Below, one piece after another: positions 14,169 through 22,792 of a stretch of 23,741 nucleotides of DNA. The position numbers were made by a program, and so were the translations under genes. Position 1 is the first letter of the stretch. Every line of letters begins with the position of its first letter. Source of the DNA: Dehalococcoidia bacterium (GTDB taxonomy: Bacteria; Chloroflexota; Dehalococcoidia; GIF9; AB-539-J10); NCBI GenBank assembly GCA_023128875.1, contig JAGMDB010000016.1:1-23741 (forward strand), in the 5' to 3' direction. Under the pieces are notes generated by a model. That model was not told where the DNA came from and made no database searches. It saw only the letters and a list, made by a program, of their open reading frames with translations.

Positions 14169-15245
14169 TTAAGCCTCCTGTCCTTTGCTAGATAATAAGC
14201 GTTGGCCGTGGAGTTTTCGTTCCCTCTTACATGTTATACAGCCCATTTTTATTCCCTCCTCAGCAATTTGTATGGTGTTTAACGCTGCCCCTTTGCGTAA
14301 ATTATCAGCCACTACCCACATAACTAGTCCGTTAGGATGAGACATATCCTTGCGAATCCTGCCTACAAATACATGATTTGAGCCGCTAGCTGCCCATGGC
14401 AAAGGATAAAGGCTAACGCTAGGGTCATCGAGCACTTTGACACCAGGAGCCTGAGCCAGAATTTTCCTCGCCTCCTCAGGAGTAATAGGTAAGCTAAATT
14501 CTACATTGACTGCTTCACTGTGTCCGAAGTAAACAGGGACTCGCACACAAGTTGCTGAAACAAGTATATCTTCTGCGTGCATTATTTTTCGTGTTTCCTC
14601 TGCCATTTTTTGCTCTTCTTTAGTATAACCATTATCCAAGAAAACATCGGTTTCTGGCAATACATTGAAGGCTATTTGGTGAGAATAGACATGAGGGCAA
14701 ATAAGATGTCCTTCTAAAACCTGCTTTGTTTGGCTTATTAGCTCTTTTAAAGCACCAGCGCCACTGCCTGATACCGATTGATAAGTGTTTATAATGATTC
14801 GTTTTATGGGATTAACCTTATGTAGAGGATAAAGAGCTACCACTAACTGGATTGTGGAGCAATTGGGGTTAGCGATTATCCCCTTATGGTATTTTATATC
14901 CTCAGGATTTACCTCAGGGACCACTAGGGGAATTTTAGGTTCCATTCTAAAAGCAGTGCTATTATCAATGACTAACGCTTCAGCCTCAACAGCTAGAGGT
15001 GATAGGCGGCGGCTAATATCAGTGCCAGCGGAAAAAAGAGCGATATCAACATCACGAAATACTCCAGCCGTCGCTTCCTCAACATCAATTGTTTGGTGAT
15101 TAAAGAAGAGTTTCGTGTCTGAGGAACGTCTGGAGGCAAATAGCCGTATCGAAGCTACAGGAAACCTTCGCTGTTTAAGTACTTTGACAAGCTCTTGCCC
15201 TACAAGGCTACCGGCGCCGACAATAGCTACATTGAGCCCTTCCAT
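14169..15245 (-). CDS. asd: Aspartate-semialdehyde dehydrogenase
   Basis: NADPH-dependent reduction of aspartyl phosphate to aspartate semialdehyde, feeding lysine/DAP, threonine and methionine synthesis (358 aa). Visible are the dinucleotide motif VAIVGAGSLVGQE (7-19), the catalytic cysteine in NPNCSTIQ (Cys129), SVSGSGAGALKEL near residue 157, and RVPVYFGHSEAV with the base His242. The protein normally ends near the motif ALNTIQIAEEGIKMG; here about 20 basic residues follow (CITCKRERKLHGQRLLSS...), an unusual tail that overlaps the dapA ribosome site. It lies 11 bases after dapB in the same operon. Confidence 0.95.
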   Translation of the reverse strand: MEGLNVAIVGAGSLVGQELVKVLKQRRFPVASIRLFASRRSSDTKLFFNHQTIDVEEATAGVFRDVDIALFSAGTDISRRLSPLAVEAEALVIDNSTAFRMEPKIPLVVPEVNPEDIKYHKGIIANPNCSTIQLVVALYPLHKVNPIKRIIINTYQSVSGSGAGALKELISQTKQVLEGHLICPHVYSHQIAFNVLPETDVFLDNGYTKEEQKMAEETRKIMHAEDILVSATCVRVPVYFGHSEAVNVEFSLPITPEEARKILAQAPGVKVLDDPSVSLYPLPWAASGSNHVFVGRIRKDMSHPNGLVMWVVADNLRKGAALNTIQIAEEGIKMGCITCKRERKLHGQRLLSSKGQEA

Positions 15246-15256
15246 TCCCTTTTTCC

Positions 15257-16054
15257 CTACAGCTTTAGCAAGGTGTCCAATCCGTAAACTAAGCCTTTAT
15301 GCTTTGTAATCTCTTTGATCGCCAAATTGACACCAGACATATAAGATTCTCGGCTTATAGTCTCAGAGCGCAAGCTTAAAGCCTCACCTAGGCCGCCAAG
15401 TATGACTTCTTGCCCTGCCATAAACCCTGGCAACCTCATGCTATGTATGGCTATGCCCTCTATTTGCCCACCTCTGGTGTTGTTGATTGTCTCTTTTTCA
15501 GTTTTGGGGTAGATAAAAGGTTTGCCACGTGCTTCTAGCATAGCCTTTGCTGTGGCTATAGCAGTTCCCGAAGGGGCATCGATTTTTTTTTCATGGTGCA
15601 TTTCTATAATCTCAGCGTAATCGAAAAATTTGGCAGCGATTTTGGATAAATGCATTAAGAGCACAGCTCCTAGAGAAAAATTAGGGGCTACCATAACACC
15701 GACATTGTTAGCTTGACACAGCCGCTCAATTTCCCTCAAATTTTCCTCGGAAAGGCCTGTAGTGCCTATGACCATGTTAACTTTTCGCTTAGTAGCAATG
15801 CGAGCGGCTGCCATGGCAGCCGTGGCGTTAGTAAAATCTACCACTACATCAGTCTTGTGGCTTTCCAGGAGGGAATTTAAGTCAGAGGAGAATGGGATCA
15901 ACTCTGAAGTCTCCAGCAAAGGAAGATATTGCTGAGTCACTTTTTCTTCTACAGCACCAACTATATCTAATTCTGGCTTACTCAGTACGGCTTTAATCAC
16001 CTGCCGCCCCATCTTGCCTAAAGCTCCATTAATGACTATCTTTATGTGGTCCAT
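15257..16054 (-). CDS. dapB: 4-hydroxy-tetrahydrodipicolinate reductase
   Basis: NAD(P)H-dependent reductase, the second step of the DAP/lysine branch (265 aa, normal length). Motifs in order: INGALGKMGRQV (8-19) for the dinucleotide, VVDFTNATA near residue 71, IGTTGLSEE (96-104), APNFSLGA near residue 123, and the catalytic HHEKKIDAPSGTA (His153/His154, Lys157; 153-165). AAGGAGT lies upstream of the ATG at 16054. It follows pnp by 26 bases and precedes asd by 11, so the lysine genes are transcribed with the rpsO-pnp pair. Confidence 0.96.
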   Translation of the reverse strand: MDHIKIVINGALGKMGRQVIKAVLSKPELDIVGAVEEKVTQQYLPLLETSELIPFSSDLNSLLESHKTDVVVDFTNATAAMAAARIATKRKVNMVIGTTGLSEENLREIERLCQANNVGVMVAPNFSLGAVLLMHLSKIAAKFFDYAEIIEMHHEKKIDAPSGTAIATAKAMLEARGKPFIYPKTEKETINNTRGGQIEGIAIHSMRLPGFMAGQEVILGGLGEALSLRSETISRESYMSGVNLAIKEITKHKGLVYGLDTLLKL

Positions 16055-16080
16055 GTGGTACTCCTTTGTATAGATGCAAT

Positions 16081-18279
16081 CTATTTATTGTAATTGCTAT
16101 GACGATTATCTTTATTATGTGGATAGGTGCGGCGGCCTGGTTGTTTCCGCCAAGGGCGCTCAGGGCCTGAGGAATTCTTACCTCTGGAACCAGATAGGCT
16201 GGAAGGTTCCTCAACCACTGCTTTTCGCGATAAATTTATTCTGCCTAAGTCATCGATTCCAATGGCTTTAACCATTATCTCGTCACCGACGCTAACTACG
16301 TCTTCAACTTTGGATACATAGTGATCGGCGAGCTCACTAATATGAACCAGCCCTTCCTTACCGGGGAGAATTTCTATCATGGCGCCAAAGTTTAGTAGCC
16401 GTGTTACCTTTCCAGTGTAAATATCACCCAGGTTCACATCCCGGGTTAAATCTTCTATCATTCTGATTGCTTTTTGAGCTGCTTCCTCATTTGGAGACCC
16501 AACAATAACTTTACCATCATTTCTTACGTCTATAGTTGTTTTGGTCTCCTCTATAATGGACCTTATGGTTTTGCCCCCAGGACCAATAACAGCACCAATC
16601 TTGCCTGAATCAATAGTTATTTCATGCATTCTGGGAGCGTAGGGGCTGAGTTCGGGGCGGCTGGCACTGATGGTTTGTACCATCTTGTCTAATATCTCAA
16701 GGCGAGCCTGGCGAGCTTGCCTTAAGGATTCAGCCAGAATTTCAAAGCCTATACCCCTGAGCTTAACATCAAGCTGTAAAGCAGTTATTCCTTGGGAGGT
16801 GCCAGCAACTTTAAAGTCCATGTTACCATAGGCGTCTTCTATGCCCTCGATATCAGTTAGTATGACATATTTCCCATCTTCCCCAGCAATCAATCCCATG
16901 GCTATACCCGCCACCGGTGCCTTAATAGGCACACCAGCATCCATTAGCGAAAGGGCTGAACTACAGGCGCTAGCCATAGATGTGCTACCACTGGAGCTGA
17001 GTACCTCGGAAACTAGGCGAATAGTGTAAGGAAAATCTTCCTCCGAGGGTAATAGCGGTGCAATAGCTCGCTCTACCAAGGCGCCATGCCCAATCTCTCG
17101 CCTTCCGGGCGATCCCATCCGCTTTACCTCTCCGGCACAGAATGGAGGGAAGTTATAATGATGCATAAAGCGTTTTGTTTCTGCTAAGCCTAGCCCGTCC
17201 AACAATTGCTCCTGCCTTGCTGAGCCCAGGGTAGTAATATTTAACACTTGCGTTTCCCCGCGACTAAATAACGCCGAACCATGGGCGCGAGGCAGAAGGC
17301 CAACCTCACAACTAATAGGGCGAATTTCACTAGCTTGGCGGCCATCCACATGCCGCCTTGTTTCTAAAATCCTTTTCCTCACATCTCTCTTTAGTTGAGC
17401 CTCAAAGGCAAGGTCGATTTCCTCTTCAGAGAAACAATCAGTCAATTCCTGTTTTGCTTTCTCCTTAAGCGATGCTAAAGCTTGCGCCCGCTGCGATTTC
17501 TCCGGTTGCCTTAGAGCTTCGTCTAATTTGTCACCGAGCAAATCGGAGATGCGAGTTGAAAGTTCAGTGGTAATTTCCTTGGGTTTGATTTCTATCTTAG
17601 GTTTGCCATGAGCTTGCTGCAGCTCCTCCTGGAATTCAATAATCTCCCGGTTGGCTTTATGCCCAAATTCAATTGCCTCCATTACTATATCTTCAGGAGC
17701 CTCTTTGGCGTCTGCCTCTACCATTACTATAGCCTGCTTGGTGCTGGCGACGACTACATTAAGCAAGCTGTTTTCCATTTGGGGTAAGGTAGGGTTTAAC
17801 ACTAAGCTGTTATCTACATGGCCAACGCGCACGGCTGATATTGGCCCGAAGAATGGTATGTCGGATATGCTTAAAGCTGTAGAGGCACCAATGAGAGCAC
17901 AAATATCCGGGTCATTTTCCTTGTCAGCAGAGAGCACTGTAGCTATAATTTGCGTCGCGTAATTAAATTCTTTAGATAGAAGTGGTCGTAAACATCGATC
18001 AATAAACCGGCTGGTTATAATTGCCTCTTGGCTAGGTCGTCCTTCTCGCCTGATGAAACTACCAGGTATTTTACCAGCAGCATAGAGTTTTTCTTCATAG
18101 TCCACTGTTAAGGGTATGAAATCTACTTTCTCCACAGGCTCATGGCCAGCGCAGGCAGTGGCCAAGACTAGTGTATCGCCGTACCGAACAATAGCAGCTC
18201 CATTTGCTTGCTGGGCCAGTTTTTTTGTTTCTACGCTCAGTATTCGGCCGGCTATTAGCTTCTCAGAGGCCTCAAACAT
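16081..18279 (-). CDS. pnp: Polyribonucleotide nucleotidyltransferase (PNPase)
   Basis: Phosphorolytic 3'-to-5' exoribonuclease of mRNA turnover (732 aa). Two RNase PH domains flank a helical linker: first about 1-220 (KIPGSFIRREGRPSQEAI near residue 69), second about 310-530 (RRHVDGRQ, RAHGSALFSRGETQVL, EDAYGNMDFKVAGTSQGITA). A KH domain follows at about 545-605 (GKIGAVIGPGGKTIRSI) and an S1 domain at about 612-685 (GDIYTGKVTRLLNFGAMIEI, GLVHISELA). A basic, serine/arginine/asparagine-rich tail of about 45 residues ends the protein. It starts one base after the rpsO stop, the classical rpsO-pnp pairing. The ribosome site (GAAG) is weak, so translational coupling is likely. Confidence 0.97.
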   Translation of the reverse strand: MFEASEKLIAGRILSVETKKLAQQANGAAIVRYGDTLVLATACAGHEPVEKVDFIPLTVDYEEKLYAAGKIPGSFIRREGRPSQEAIITSRFIDRCLRPLLSKEFNYATQIIATVLSADKENDPDICALIGASTALSISDIPFFGPISAVRVGHVDNSLVLNPTLPQMENSLLNVVVASTKQAIVMVEADAKEAPEDIVMEAIEFGHKANREIIEFQEELQQAHGKPKIEIKPKEITTELSTRISDLLGDKLDEALRQPEKSQRAQALASLKEKAKQELTDCFSEEEIDLAFEAQLKRDVRKRILETRRHVDGRQASEIRPISCEVGLLPRAHGSALFSRGETQVLNITTLGSARQEQLLDGLGLAETKRFMHHYNFPPFCAGEVKRMGSPGRREIGHGALVERAIAPLLPSEEDFPYTIRLVSEVLSSSGSTSMASACSSALSLMDAGVPIKAPVAGIAMGLIAGEDGKYVILTDIEGIEDAYGNMDFKVAGTSQGITALQLDVKLRGIGFEILAESLRQARQARLEILDKMVQTISASRPELSPYAPRMHEITIDSGKIGAVIGPGGKTIRSIIEETKTTIDVRNDGKVIVGSPNEEAAQKAIRMIEDLTRDVNLGDIYTGKVTRLLNFGAMIEILPGKEGLVHISELADHYVSKVEDVVSVGDEIMVKAIGIDDLGRINLSRKAVVEEPSSLSGSRGKNSSGPERPWRKQPGRRTYPHNKDNRHSNYNK

Positions 18280-18280
18280 G

Positions 18281-18544
18281 TTATTTCTTCAAGCCCAATT
18301 GGGCGATGAGTGAATAATATCGACCGGGGTCTTTCTTAAGGTAAGCTAAAAGTCGCCTTCGTTGCCCTATCATTGTGAAAAGAGCGCGGCGAGAATGATG
18401 ATCATGAGAATGTACTTTAAGGTGTTCCGTTAATTGTCTTATCTTTTCAGTGAGCAACGCCACCTGGACTCCAGTAGACCCGGTATCGCCTTCCTTAAGC
18501 CTAAATTGTGTAATAGTATTGCTTTTTCTTTCCTTTGCTAACAT
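18281..18544 (-). CDS. rpsO: Small ribosomal subunit protein uS15
   Basis: Ribosomal protein S15 (87 aa), a primary 16S rRNA-binding protein of the 30S platform. The family signature is clear: [49 protein letters not shown], and the ending [12 protein letters not shown]. The open frame continues upstream to 18619, but the ATG at 18542-18544 gives the normal length and follows GAGAGG by four bases. It is the first gene of the minus-strand rpsO-pnp-dapB-asd-dapA series and has a good promoter just upstream. Confidence 0.96.
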   Translation of the reverse strand: MLAKERKSNTITQFRLKEGDTGSTGVQVALLTEKIRQLTEHLKVHSHDHHSRRALFTMIGQRRRLLAYLKKDPGRYYSLIAQLGLKK

Positions 18545-18565
18545 ACAACCTCTCAATAATTTGAT

Positions 18566-18595
18566 ATAATAGGCGAGATTATAGCACATTGACAA
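18566..18595 (-). promoter_or_regulatory. Promoter of the rpsO-pnp-dap operon
   Basis: Minus strand TTGTCA (18590-18595), 18-base spacer, TATTAT (18566-18571), then 21 bases to the rpsO ATG. A second AT-rich TATAAT lies at 18578-18583 without a clear -35. It is back to back with the purF promoter. Confidence 0.6.
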
Positions 18596-18642
18596 AAACA
18601 CTGTAGAAATAGACGACAAAAATTGTTGAGATAACCAGCAAA

Positions 18643-18672
18643 TTGACCAAGAGGATTATAGTAGCCTATAAT
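18643..18672 (+). promoter_or_regulatory. purF: Promoter of purF, placed for a leaderless transcript
   Basis: TTGACC (18643-18648), 18-base spacer, perfect TATAAT (18667-18672). Only five bases (TCACC) separate the -10 box from the purF ATG at 18678, so the expected +1 falls on or next to the A of the start codon. No Shine-Dalgarno can fit between them. Confidence 0.65.
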
Positions 18673-18677
18673 TCACC

Positions 18678-20105
18678 ATGAAGATAGCTTCAATGCATGA
18701 GAGTTGTGGCATCTTTGGAATTCATGCCGCGGGCATGGGTATAGCCCGGGTTATCTTTTTTGCTCTCTTTGCTCTCCAGCACCGTGGTCAGGAAAGTGCG
18801 GGCATTGCTGTTAGCGATGGCAATGGAATAAAAATACATACTAATATGGGACTGGTTTCCCAAGCATTCACTGAAAATGACCTTGCTCACCTCAAAGGAT
18901 ATATTGGCATCGGGCATAATCGTTACTCTACTACAGGCTCAACACGACCAAGCAATGCCCAACCTATTATAGTGAAATCAGGTGATTTGGTTCTCGCTCT
19001 AGCACATAATGGAAACATCGTCAATGCCAAATCGCTTCATGATGAGCTGCATGAGAGTGGCTATCACTTTCATTCCTCCTCTGATTCTGAAGTCATCGCC
19101 GACCTAATTCTAGCCTCTCCTGGCAAGAGCTGGGAGGGAAAAATAGAACATGCTATGCGCCGCCTCCAGGGAGCTTATTCACTGGTAGTTATGACTCAAG
19201 ATAAGCTCCTTGGGGTTCGTGACCCTATGGGCGTACGCCCTCTCTGTTTGGGAACTGTCGATAGCGGTTGGGTAATAGCTTCAGAGAGCTGTGCATTGGA
19301 TCATATAGGAGCGCAGCTTTCCAGGGAAATTGAACCTGGAGAAATTGTGGCTATCGACAGGAGTGGCGTCAGGAGCTTCAAGAAAAAAAGCAACAAAAAG
19401 GCATTCTGCATCTTTGAATATATTTATTTTGCCCGCCCTGACAGCGTTATTCAAGGCAAATTACTCTACCAGGCGAGGCAAGCCATGGGTGAAATGCTAG
19501 CCCAAGAATACCCTGTTGATGCTGATTTGGTAATGGGCGTTCCTGACTCAGCTACCGCTGCTGGCATTGGCTATTCTCATGCTTCGGGCATCCCATATTG
19601 TGAGGGTTTACTCAAGAACCGCTACGTAGGGCGTACCTTTATTGAACCTGACCAAAGGCTAAGGGAGCTTGGTGTTCAGTTAAAATTCAATCCTCTTTCT
19701 AGAACAATTGCCGGGAAACGGTTAGTGGTTGTTGATGATAGCATCGTTCGCGGTACAACCACTCCTCGTGTAGTAAGCCTGCTAAGGAAAGCCGGTGTGA
19801 AAGAGGTTCACCTTCGTATTTGTGCCCCCCCTATTCGTTATCCTTGCTTCTTAGGTGTGGATATGGCCACTGAGTGGGAACTCATCGCTGCCAGGAAGAC
19901 CATCCCAGAAATTAGAGATTACCTTGGCGCTGATTCGTTGGGTTACCTTAGCCTCAATGGTTTGATCCGAGCCGTTGACTTACCCAGAGAGATTTTCTGC
20001 CTTGCTTGCTTTACTGGAGACTATCCTATTCCAGTGCAGATGGGGATGGACAAGCTAGCCTTGGAAGAATTGCCTGAAGAGGAACTCATTGGAAGCCAGA
20101 AGTAA
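18678..20105 (+). CDS. purF: Amidophosphoribosyltransferase
   Basis: First committed step of purine synthesis: PRPP plus glutamine to phosphoribosylamine (475 aa). An N-terminal propeptide (MKIASMHES) precedes the catalytic Cys10 of CGIFGI, so self-processing is expected. The N-terminal glutaminase domain has QHRGQESAG and HNRYSTTGS (80-88); the C-terminal domain carries the PRPP loop VVDDSIVRGTT (351-361). Cys244, Cys390, Cys441 and Cys444 (the last two as CLACFTG) match the four ligands of the [4Fe-4S] cluster in Bacillus-type PurF. A second ATG at 18693 would give a four-residue propeptide. The upstream promoter favours 18678 as a leaderless start. The 3' end overlaps purM by 17 bases. Confidence 0.96.
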   Translation: MKIASMHESCGIFGIHAAGMGIARVIFFALFALQHRGQESAGIAVSDGNGIKIHTNMGLVSQAFTENDLAHLKGYIGIGHNRYSTTGSTRPSNAQPIIVKSGDLVLALAHNGNIVNAKSLHDELHESGYHFHSSSDSEVIADLILASPGKSWEGKIEHAMRRLQGAYSLVVMTQDKLLGVRDPMGVRPLCLGTVDSGWVIASESCALDHIGAQLSREIEPGEIVAIDRSGVRSFKKKSNKKAFCIFEYIYFARPDSVIQGKLLYQARQAMGEMLAQEYPVDADLVMGVPDSATAAGIGYSHASGIPYCEGLLKNRYVGRTFIEPDQRLRELGVQLKFNPLSRTIAGKRLVVVDDSIVRGTTTPRVVSLLRKAGVKEVHLRICAPPIRYPCFLGVDMATEWELIAARKTIPEIRDYLGADSLGYLSLNGLIRAVDLPREIFCLACFTGDYPIPVQMGMDKLALEELPEEELIGSQK

Positions 20106-21111
20106 GCAAACTTATGCCTCGGCTGGAGTCAATACTGAGGTGGCTGATAGGATAAAAGAGCTCATTGCCGGACAAGCTAAATCCACTTTTCATACCGAAG
20201 TATTAAATCTTGGCTCCTTTGGTAGTATGTTCCAGCTTAGAGGATATAATGAGCCTGTTTTGGTCTCCAGCGTTGACGGAGTAGGTACTAAACTTAAGAT
20301 TGCTTCACTGTTAAATAAAAATGATACTGTGGGTGCCGACATTGTCAATCACTGTGTTAACGACATCCTGTGTTGTGGCGCTAAGCCACTTTTCTTCCTC
20401 GACTATATCGCTATGGGTAAACTTATGTCTGAACAAGTAGAGGTTATCGTTGCTGCCATAGCCAGGGCTTGCCAGGAAGTTGGCTGCTCGCTCGTCGGTG
20501 GTGAAACTGCTGAGATGCCTGACATCTATTTCCGGGGAAGCTACGACTTAGTTGGCTTTATCGTAGGAGTGGTAGAGAAGAGTAATATTATTGATGGTAA
20601 CACCATAGCTGAGGGCGACATAATTCTAGGCTTACCATCAAATGGCTTACATACCAATGGCTACTCCTTGGCGCGAAAAACCTTTGGGGTGGAGGATAAC
20701 CCCTCTTGTCTAAGTAGATTTTACCCCGAGCTGGGAAAAACTTTAGGAGAGGAATTACTGCAAATTCATCGCTGCTACTATCAGTGGCTTGAGCCAACTT
20801 TACCATTGATTAAAGGTTTAGCCCATATTACAGGCGGTGGATTCATCGGAAATATACCTCGTATCCTACCTGAAGATCTTGCTGCCCACCTTCATAAAGG
20901 TTCCTGGGATATTCCCCCTGTCTTCAAACTCATTCAGGAAAAGGGCAACGTGGAAGAGGCGGAAATGTATCGAGTATTCAATATGGGAATAGGTATGGTG
21001 CTTATTTGTTCAAGACAAGTCGTGACAGAGGTCACTGTGACTTCACCTCAAGCTAGAATCATTGGCGAAATAGTCAAAACAAAAAATGAGAAGAAGGTTA
21101 CTATAGGTTAA
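20089..21111 (+). CDS. purM: Phosphoribosylformylglycinamidine cyclo-ligase (AIR synthetase)
   Basis: ATP-dependent closure of FGAM to aminoimidazole ribotide, the fifth step of purine synthesis (340 aa, normal length). Family motifs are KQTYASAGVN near the N-terminus, VSSVDGVGTKLKIA near residue 59, GADIVNHCVNDILCCGAKPLFFLDY near residue 83, VGGETAEMPDIY near residue 137, LPSNGLHTNGYSLAR near residue 182 and HITGGGFIGNIPR near residue 245. The start is TTG at 20089 inside the purF end, with AAGAGGA about 8 bases upstream, giving a 17-base overlap and likely coupling. purN, often found next, is not present here. Confidence 0.95.
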   Translation: MEARSKQTYASAGVNTEVADRIKELIAGQAKSTFHTEVLNLGSFGSMFQLRGYNEPVLVSSVDGVGTKLKIASLLNKNDTVGADIVNHCVNDILCCGAKPLFFLDYIAMGKLMSEQVEVIVAAIARACQEVGCSLVGGETAEMPDIYFRGSYDLVGFIVGVVEKSNIIDGNTIAEGDIILGLPSNGLHTNGYSLARKTFGVEDNPSCLSRFYPELGKTLGEELLQIHRCYYQWLEPTLPLIKGLAHITGGGFIGNIPRILPEDLAAHLHKGSWDIPPVFKLIQEKGNVEEAEMYRVFNMGIGMVLICSRQVVTEVTVTSPQARIIGEIVKTKNEKKVTIG

Positions 21112-21120
21112 GGAGGTATT

Positions 21121-22656
21121 ATGCGTACAGTAATTAGTGTTTCAAATAAATCAGGTGTAGCTGACTTTGCTCGAGGCTTACAAGAGCTAAACATCGAGGT
21201 TTTTAGCACTGGCGGAACTAAAAAGTCACTGGAGGCTGCTGGCATAAAAGCCCATAGTATCTCAGAGCTTACTGGTTTTCCTGAAATCCTTGATGGCAGG
21301 GTGAAGACCCTGCACCCTGCGGTACATGGTGGCATTTTGGCCAGGCGGGATTTGCCTCAACATCTAGCTGAATTAGCTCAGAACCACATCGAGCCTATCG
21401 ACATGGTAGTGGTGAATCTATATCCTTTCATTGAAACGGTAACCAAAAGTGGAGTTTCCCTGGATGAAGCTATAGAGAACATCGATATCGGAGGGCCAAC
21501 CATGATTCGTTCAGCAGCCAAGAATTTTTCCTCCGTCTTGGTGATAGTCGACCCTCAAGATTACAATGCAATTTTGCAGAAGCTACGACAGGGCAATGTA
21601 GACTTGGAGGGAAGAAAAAGATTGGCTCAGAAGGCTTTCCAGCACGTAGCTATATATGATACCGCTATTGCCCAATACTTGAGTGAGGAAAGCTTTCCCG
21701 AAGAAATGACTATAGCCCTTAAGAAAAGTCATGACCTTCGCTATGGTGAGAATCCTCACCAGAAAGCTGCCTTTTACGTTGAGCAAGATGTGAGGCAAGC
21801 ACAAGAAGGCTTAGCTTCACTCAAGCAACTCAGCGGCCCTGAGGTTTCTTTTAACAATCTGCTTGACTTTGATGCTGCCTTAAGTGTGCTCAGCAGTTTC
21901 AGCTCTCCCACAATCGCTATATTCAAGCACACCAATTCTTGTGGACTTGCCAACCGCGACAATTTAGCTGAAGCTTACAGGAGAGCTTTGTCTGGAGACC
22001 CTGTAGCTGCTTTTGGTGGTATAGTTGCCAGCAATCAGACCATTGACTTAGCCACAGCCCAGGAAATAGATAAACATCATTATGATGCTGTTGTTGCCCC
22101 GGAATATGCAAAGGAAGCCCTGGAATTGCTGAGGGGTAAAAAGAACTTGCGCCTTGTTGAAATTCCCTCTCACTGTTATTCTGAGCGAAACAAGGAATCT
22201 CATCTTGATTTTCGTTATGTGCGGGGCGGTTTTCTGACTCAAACTCCAGATTTCCTCACTGCCTCGGAGCTTCAACCCCGAATAGTTACCAGTCGCCAAC
22301 CTACAGAGCAAGAACTATCAGACTTGCTCTTTGCCTGGAAAGCAGTCAAAAACATAAAATCCAATGCCATAGTTGTGGCCAAGGATAAAACATTGTTAGG
22401 CATGGGAGCGGGGCAACCATCTCGTGTAGTGAGCGTTGAACTAGCTTTGAAAAGAGCTGGTGAGCAAGCAAAGGGTAGCGTACTGGCTTCAGACGCCTTC
22501 TTCCCCTTCACTGATGCCCCTGAATTAGCGATTAACCACGGAATCGCTGCCATTATCCAGCCTGGCGGTTCGGTGAGAGACAAAGAGGTAATTGATGTAG
22601 CTAACAAGCATAATATAGCCATGGTATTTACTGGTGCCCGTCATTTTAGACACTAA
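21121..22656 (+). CDS. purH: Bifunctional AICAR transformylase / IMP cyclohydrolase
   Basis: Carries out the last two steps to IMP (511 aa). The N-terminal IMP cyclohydrolase domain (about 1-195) shows ISVSNKSGV, FSTGGTKKSLEAAG, GRVKTLHPAVHGGILARR and VNLYPF. The C-terminal transformylase shows LRYGENPHQKA near residue 204, KHTNSCGLA near residue 269 with the catalytic Lys-His, DPVAAFGGI near residue 294, and the ending FTGARHFRH. AAGGAGGT precedes the ATG at 21121. Residues about 351-362 (SHCYSERNKESH), between KKNLRLVEIP and FRYVRGGFL, look like an insertion encoded by the dispersed repeat found between infB and rbfA. The frame is kept and all catalytic motifs are present, so the enzyme is probably active. 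Confidence 0.96.
   Translation: MRTVISVSNKSGVADFARGLQELNIEVFSTGGTKKSLEAAGIKAHSISELTGFPEILDGRVKTLHPAVHGGILARRDLPQHLAELAQNHIEPIDMVVVNLYPFIETVTKSGVSLDEAIENIDIGGPTMIRSAAKNFSSVLVIVDPQDYNAILQKLRQGNVDLEGRKRLAQKAFQHVAIYDTAIAQYLSEESFPEEMTIALKKSHDLRYGENPHQKAAFYVEQDVRQAQEGLASLKQLSGPEVSFNNLLDFDAALSVLSSFSSPTIAIFKHTNSCGLANRDNLAEAYRRALSGDPVAAFGGIVASNQTIDLATAQEIDKHHYDAVVAPEYAKEALELLRGKKNLRLVEIPSHCYSERNKESHLDFRYVRGGFLTQTPDFLTASELQPRIVTSRQPTEQELSDLLFAWKAVKNIKSNAIVVAKDKTLLGMGAGQPSRVVSVELALKRAGEQAKGSVLASDAFFPFTDAPELAINHGIAAIIQPGGSVRDKEVIDVANKHNIAMVFTGARHFRH
22174..22203 (+). repeat. Dispersed palindromic-type repeat, copy 2, in frame inside purH
   Basis: TGTTATTCTGAG followed by CGAAACAAGGAATCTCAT matches the outline of the same interspersed repeat family as 7851-7895 (TGTCATTCTGAG...GATCTC). 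Read in the purH frame it gives CYSERNKESH, close to the CHSERSEESH peptide that this repeat family encodes when translated. It has not broken the reading frame. Confidence 0.6.
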
Positions 22657-22659
22657 ATT

Positions 22660-22733
22660 TGGACAGGGCTTCAATAACGAAACCGGTGCTAGCGACAAGC
22701 GAAAGGAGCATTGCTACTAAATATCCCTGTCCA
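22660..22733 (+). repeat. Nine-base inverted repeat after purH
   Basis: TGGACAGGG (22660-22668) and CCCTGTCCA (22725-22733) are perfect arms separated by 56 bases. No T-run follows the second arm at once (TCATCTTTG), so it is a poor intrinsic terminator. It lies between purH and the nicotinamidase fusion gene, upstream of that gene's probable promoter. Confidence 0.5.
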
Positions 22734-22749
22734 TCATCTTTGTTAGCGT

Positions 22750-22779
22750 TTGGGAATAGAACCTGAGGCATATTATAAT
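22750..22779 (+). promoter_or_regulatory. Probable promoter of the nicotinamidase-NAPRTase gene
   Basis: TTGGGA (22750-22755), 18-base spacer, perfect TATAAT (22774-22779), then 13 bases to the ATG at 22793. The expected leader is only about 7 bases, although a GAGGG motif (22784-22788) lies before the start. Confidence 0.45.
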
Positions 22780-22792
22780 TAGCGAGGGAATT

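Noticed and set aside
16029..16271. Small open frames on both strands around the pnp end
   Set aside because: They lie over the pnp C-terminal tail and the dapB ribosome site and show no family features.
18281..18619. 112-aa version of rpsO
   Set aside because: The extra 25 residues are not part of S15, they run through the promoter, and the ATG at 18544 has a proper ribosome site.
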